DNA of 64,000 nt from JBBARC01 sp040400005 (GTDB lineage Bacteria > Pseudomonadota > Alphaproteobacteria > Acetobacterales > Acetobacteraceae): NCBI GenBank assembly GCA_040400005.1, contig JBBARC010000002.1:1-64000 (forward strand), read 5' to 3'. Below the pieces are notes generated by a model. The model searched no databases. It was not told the origin of the DNA and was given only the letters and a program-made list of their open reading frames with translations. Both the position numbers and the translations under genes were made by a program. Every line of letters begins with the position of its first letter. The stretch's first letter is position 1. Positions 61,189 through 64,000 of the stretch are shown in pieces.

Positions 61189-61286
61189 GGCTGGTGGGGC
61201 GTCACGCGAAGGCGTGCTGCGCACTGATGCTGCGCACTGATGCTGCGCACTGATGTTGCGCACTGATGCTGCGCACTGGCCCCCCC
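61189..61286 (-). repeat. Family B repeat with internal tandem expansion
   Basis: Inverted family B unit (AGGCTGGTGGGGCGTCACGC and GAAGGCGTGCTGCGCAC) whose inner arm has been expanded into about four copies of the 13-bp unit CTGATGCTGCGCA (61222-61278), one with a T variant, before the closing GGCCCCCCCC. It lies between the SDR and TonB-receptor genes, which converge here. Confidence 0.85.
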
Positions 61287-61367
61287 CAAAAAAAACTCCC
61301 GGCGATTTTTAGGGTGCGCGCACACGCCACAATGCCGCAAACCGACGCGTTTGCTGTGGCCGACGGG

Positions 61368-63722
61368 CTAAAAACTCACCCGCACCCCGCCATACGCCCC
61401 CAACGGCGGCGCCGGGCTTACGTCGCGCGTGCTGATTAAGGTGCCGCTGGGCGTAATATCCGCCCAACCCACATCCGCCACCGGGCCAAACGTGCCATAG
61501 GTGTTGTATTTTGTATCGGTGATATTGGTCAGCAAACCAAACACCGAAACCCGATCGCTCACCCGGTAACTGGCATTCAGATTGAGCACAAAATAACCAG
61601 CTAGCGGCTTGGTCAGATTAGCCTCATCGCCAAACAACACCTGGTTACTCGCCGCCGTCATGGCAGCCCCCACCAGCAACCGATGGGTGACATCCCAATC
61701 CACGGTGGCCACCACCCGGTTGCGCGCAATGCCGGGCAGGCGGTTGCCTGGCCGCACATAAATATAGCCCTGCGCATCCGCCCCCGGGTTTAACGGGCTT
61801 GCCAAGGTCAATGCCGAGCGAAATGTCGCATCGGTCAGCGCGTAGCCCAAGGTTGCGTGCACCGGGCCCGCGCTTGCATTCACGTGGGCCTCAAATCCTT
61901 GCCGCCTGGTGCCGCCGGCATTACGAAAATAATCCAACCCCGGCACCAGGCTTGCCACATAAATAATGTCGTTGCGGTCGTTGGTGCGGTAGGCATCAAT
62001 CCCCCAACCGGCCTTCAAAGTGCTACCACCACGCACATCGCCACGCAGGCCAATTTCAAATGTGCGTGCCACCACCTGGGCCAAATTTGGGTCGCCGATA
62101 AAAAAATTTGGCAATTGGCAGGGTTGGGTCGGGTTGGCGCATGATAATTCTACCGGCGTGGGCGCCCGATTGGCCTGCGCGTAGCTGGCATAAACCTGGG
62201 TGTTGGGGCCTAGCGCATAAGCCAACCCAGCGCCTGGATTAAAGCTTGAAAAACGATGGTGGCCATTTAAGCCAGTGCCAATTTGATCGCGCAGATCAAT
62301 GACCGCCACATTCAACCGCCCCGATACATTCAGCGTAAGCCCAGGCACAAGCGTGAATAAATCGGTGGCGAACACCCCCCAATACTGGTTGGTGGTGGTT
62401 AATTTGGTCGGTGCGATGCCAGCATCGGGCTGATCCTGGGTGATGCCGGGGCCGATAAAAAACCTATCCGCGGTTAGGCCGCCAATTTTTTGCTGGCCAT
62501 CAAACCCCACCCTGCCACCATCAAGGCTTAGCCCGACCACACCGTGATTATCGTGGCCCCAAAAAGGGGTTTTATCAATCAGCTCGGCCGATGCCCCATA
62601 GGCATTGCTATTGGTGCCCTGCAATCCCAAACCAGAGTACCGGCCGCCATGCAAAAAATCGGGCATAGCCACGCCGCCGCGCCCGGTGACCACGCTGCCA
62701 TCACCGTTACACAACAAGCCACTACCATCGCCACAGGCCGCCACTTCGGTGGTGACCCCATTGGTCAGCCGCTGGGTTAGGTTTGCGTAGGAAATCGTGG
62801 TGTGCAGCGAAAGCCCAGGCGCCAGATCAAAACTTCCCGGCAGCCCAAATTGTAGCGCCTTATTCCACACAACGTTCGGTGCGGTAAAAATAGCCGATCG
62901 CGATACCGCCAGCGCCTGTTCGGGCGTCGCACCTGGGTTACCCAGCGCATTACTATCGGCCAGCATATTGACGTGCAGCTCGCCCCAATCGCGCCGCACG
63001 CCAACGTCGCCGTAAAATCCATATAAATCCGATTGGCTGGTTTGCCGCCAGCCGCTTTCATGCAGTATTTGCCCCGCCGCATACACCGCCCAGTCGCCAT
63101 CGCGCCTGCCATACTGCAGCAATCCCGCACCGCGCCCATACGATCCACCGTAGGTGGTAAAATCGCCACCCTGATACGAAAACCCATCTTTTAGTTTTAC
63201 CGAAACCGAGCCACCTAGCGCATTTAGGCCAAACACCGGGTTGGCGCCTTCCACATCAATGCGGGCAATCGCCAGACTGGGGATTAAATCCCAGTTCACC
63301 GTATCGCCAAACGGCTGGTTAAACCGTGCACCATTAAGGTACACCGCCAACCCCTGGTTGGTGCCTTCCACCGGGGATGCGGTAAAACCACGAAACAAAA
63401 TATCTGGCTGAAACGGATTACCTTCGGCGTTGTTTACGCTGGCACTGGGGATATGCGCGAGCAAACTGCCGGTAAGATCGGCCACCTTATCGCGATCAAT
63501 CCGCGCGCCGTTCAGCACCCAGGCGCTTGCCGCCACCTGGGCGCGATCAGCATCAATACTATCCAGCGGTGTGCGGCCAATCACCGTAATGTCGGTGTTG
63601 GCGGCATTGGCATCTGCACCGGTAACGATACCTGCTGCCACCGGCACTGTTTGCCCACGCGCAGGCACAGCCCCCCCGCACAGGGCGGTGATCATCAGCG
63701 CCCCAGCTATCCGCAGCCGCAT
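61368..63722 (-). CDS. TonB-dependent outer-membrane receptor
   Basis: A 784-aa receptor with a signal peptide (MRLRIAGALMITALCGGAVP, cleavage near residue 23). The plug domain runs from about 50 (VIGRTPLDSIDADRAQVAAS) through DILFRGFTASPVEGTNQGLA to NPVFGLNALGGSVSVKLKDG. A 22-strand barrel follows, ending with the aromatic C terminus GAYGGVRVSF. The AxxR ligand is unknown. It lies 9 bases after a phosphoesterase-like gene on the same strand, which hints at uptake of phosphorylated or phosphate-bearing ligands. Confidence 0.92.
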   Translation of the reverse strand: MRLRIAGALMITALCGGAVPARGQTVPVAAGIVTGADANAANTDITVIGRTPLDSIDADRAQVAASAWVLNGARIDRDKVADLTGSLLAHIPSASVNNAEGNPFQPDILFRGFTASPVEGTNQGLAVYLNGARFNQPFGDTVNWDLIPSLAIARIDVEGANPVFGLNALGGSVSVKLKDGFSYQGGDFTTYGGSYGRGAGLLQYGRRDGDWAVYAAGQILHESGWRQTSQSDLYGFYGDVGVRRDWGELHVNMLADSNALGNPGATPEQALAVSRSAIFTAPNVVWNKALQFGLPGSFDLAPGLSLHTTISYANLTQRLTNGVTTEVAACGDGSGLLCNGDGSVVTGRGGVAMPDFLHGGRYSGLGLQGTNSNAYGASAELIDKTPFWGHDNHGVVGLSLDGGRVGFDGQQKIGGLTADRFFIGPGITQDQPDAGIAPTKLTTTNQYWGVFATDLFTLVPGLTLNVSGRLNVAVIDLRDQIGTGLNGHHRFSSFNPGAGLAYALGPNTQVYASYAQANRAPTPVELSCANPTQPCQLPNFFIGDPNLAQVVARTFEIGLRGDVRGGSTLKAGWGIDAYRTNDRNDIIYVASLVPGLDYFRNAGGTRRQGFEAHVNASAGPVHATLGYALTDATFRSALTLASPLNPGADAQGYIYVRPGNRLPGIARNRVVATVDWDVTHRLLVGAAMTAASNQVLFGDEANLTKPLAGYFVLNLNASYRVSDRVSVFGLLTNITDTKYNTYGTFGPVADVGWADITPSGTLISTRDVSPAPPLGAYGGVRVSF

Positions 63723-63731
63723 TAAAAAACC

Positions 63732-64000
63732 CTAATCGCCATCGTTATCTTTGTCGGCAGTCTGGCGGGCAACGCCTTTACGTGCCGGGTACGGCGCATC
63801 GCCTTTCAAACCCTCCCACAACACATGGTTATAGGCATCGGCGGGAATTTTATCTTCGCTGGTCCAGTTATACCCGCGCGTGCGCGCCGCCCACCAGGCG
63901 CCGGTATGCGTGGGCGTGCGGTCTGGCCCGGCGGCAAAGCGTGCTGTGCTGTTGACCAAATTAGCCAACCCAGTCGATTTCAAAATGGTCGCGGCGGTGG
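63732..64000 (-). CDS. C-terminal part of a phosphoesterase-like protein (runs off the window)
   Basis: At least 89 codons are visible and the frame continues past base 64000. The residues ...GAWWAARTRGYNWTSEDKIP and ADAYNHVLWEGLKGDAPYP resemble the last part of the YncE/alkaline-phosphatase-type phosphoesterase family (xxDxALNRVLWxAxKGxxxPYP). The Asp-rich tail KDNDGD is non-conserved. Only the end is available, so catalytic residues cannot be checked. It is the upstream partner of the TonB receptor gene. Confidence 0.5.
   Translation of the reverse strand, partial: TAATILKSTGLANLVNSTARFAAGPDRTPTHTGAWWAARTRGYNWTSEDKIPADAYNHVLWEGLKGDAPYPARKGVARQTADKDNDGD

Noticed and set aside
61222..61278. 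Possible CRISPR-like array
   Set aside because: Units are 13-bp contiguous tandem copies without spacers and no cas genes are present.

Overview
The window is a compact, GC-rich alphaproteobacterial chromosome segment with ordinary core genes and a few accessory patches. Alphaproteobacterial marks read from the sequence are: a permuted two-piece tmRNA gene, a class I lysyl-tRNA synthetase, the glyA-nrdR-ribD-ribE-ribBA-ribH-nusB-thiL order, the dapF-mtaB-ftsY order, the CBP3 chaperone next to a DUF177 gene, and a ROSE-like leader on a small heat-shock gene. The AT-rich hairpin repeats resemble those I associate with Acetobacteraceae (Rhodospirillales); the family assignment is an inference and the species is unknown.

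Layout. 0-8.1 kb: a toxin-antitoxin pair (RHH antitoxin plus Doc), a dGTPase-like protein, an A-type Fe-S carrier, exonuclease III, an envelope group (PspB-like, exported DUF2807-like protein, DUF2256 mini-protein), gltX and nadE. 8.1-8.6 kb: an ISAs1 transposase relic. 8.6-14.7 kb: the 2-oxoglutarate dehydrogenase cluster (sucA, sucB, a hotdog thioesterase, lpd). 15.0-15.3 kb: split ssrA, divergent from thyX. 16-20 kb: three envelope proteins (StyC-like, secreted unknown, FUSC). 20.1-23.2 kb: a tandem glycine riboswitch ahead of gcvP. 23.4-26.7 kb: small envelope and respiratory-assembly genes. 26.7-33.4 kb: the glyA/nrdR/riboflavin/nusB/thiL run. 33.8-36.2 kb: amino-acid permease and hemB. 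36.2-38.2 kb: a repeat-rich, gene-poor stretch. 38.2-39.1 kb: rpmE and hsp20. 39.1-44 kb: a valine-degradation operon (mmsA, acyl-CoA dehydrogenase, mmsB) ending in a 2-methylcitrate synthase. 44-48 kb: HU, a glycosyltransferase, GNAT and DUF2141 genes. 48-53.7 kb: lysK, a shortened mprF-like gene and rmuC, overlapping one another. 53.7-54.6 kb: transposon debris and a 56-aa membrane ORF. 54.7-61.2 kb: a LysR regulator, a coniferyl-type aldehyde dehydrogenase, ftsY/mtaB/dapF and a divergent SDR. 61.4-64 kb: a TonB-dependent receptor behind a phosphoesterase-like gene that runs off the window.

How genes work together. SucA/SucB/Lpd make the 2-oxoglutarate dehydrogenase complex; Lpd could also serve the glycine cleavage system. 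Glycine-induced GcvP and GlyA feed one-carbon units that ThyX uses. MmsB/MmsA turn 3-hydroxyisobutyrate into propionyl-CoA, which the 2-methylcitrate synthase can consume. LysK makes Lys-tRNA(Lys), the substrate class used by MprF enzymes, and is translationally coupled to the mprF-like gene.

Three dispersed repeat families occupy most intergenic space: (A) an AT-rich paired-hairpin element with a conserved GC-rich spacer, (B) a GC-rich hairpin, and (C) short REP-like palindromes. I found no CRISPR array, tRNA, rRNA, prophage or replication origin. No clearly novel multi-gene system is evident; the most interesting items are the family A element, the lysK-mprF-rmuC coupling, the split tmRNA, the hsp20 leader and the RHH/Doc pair.
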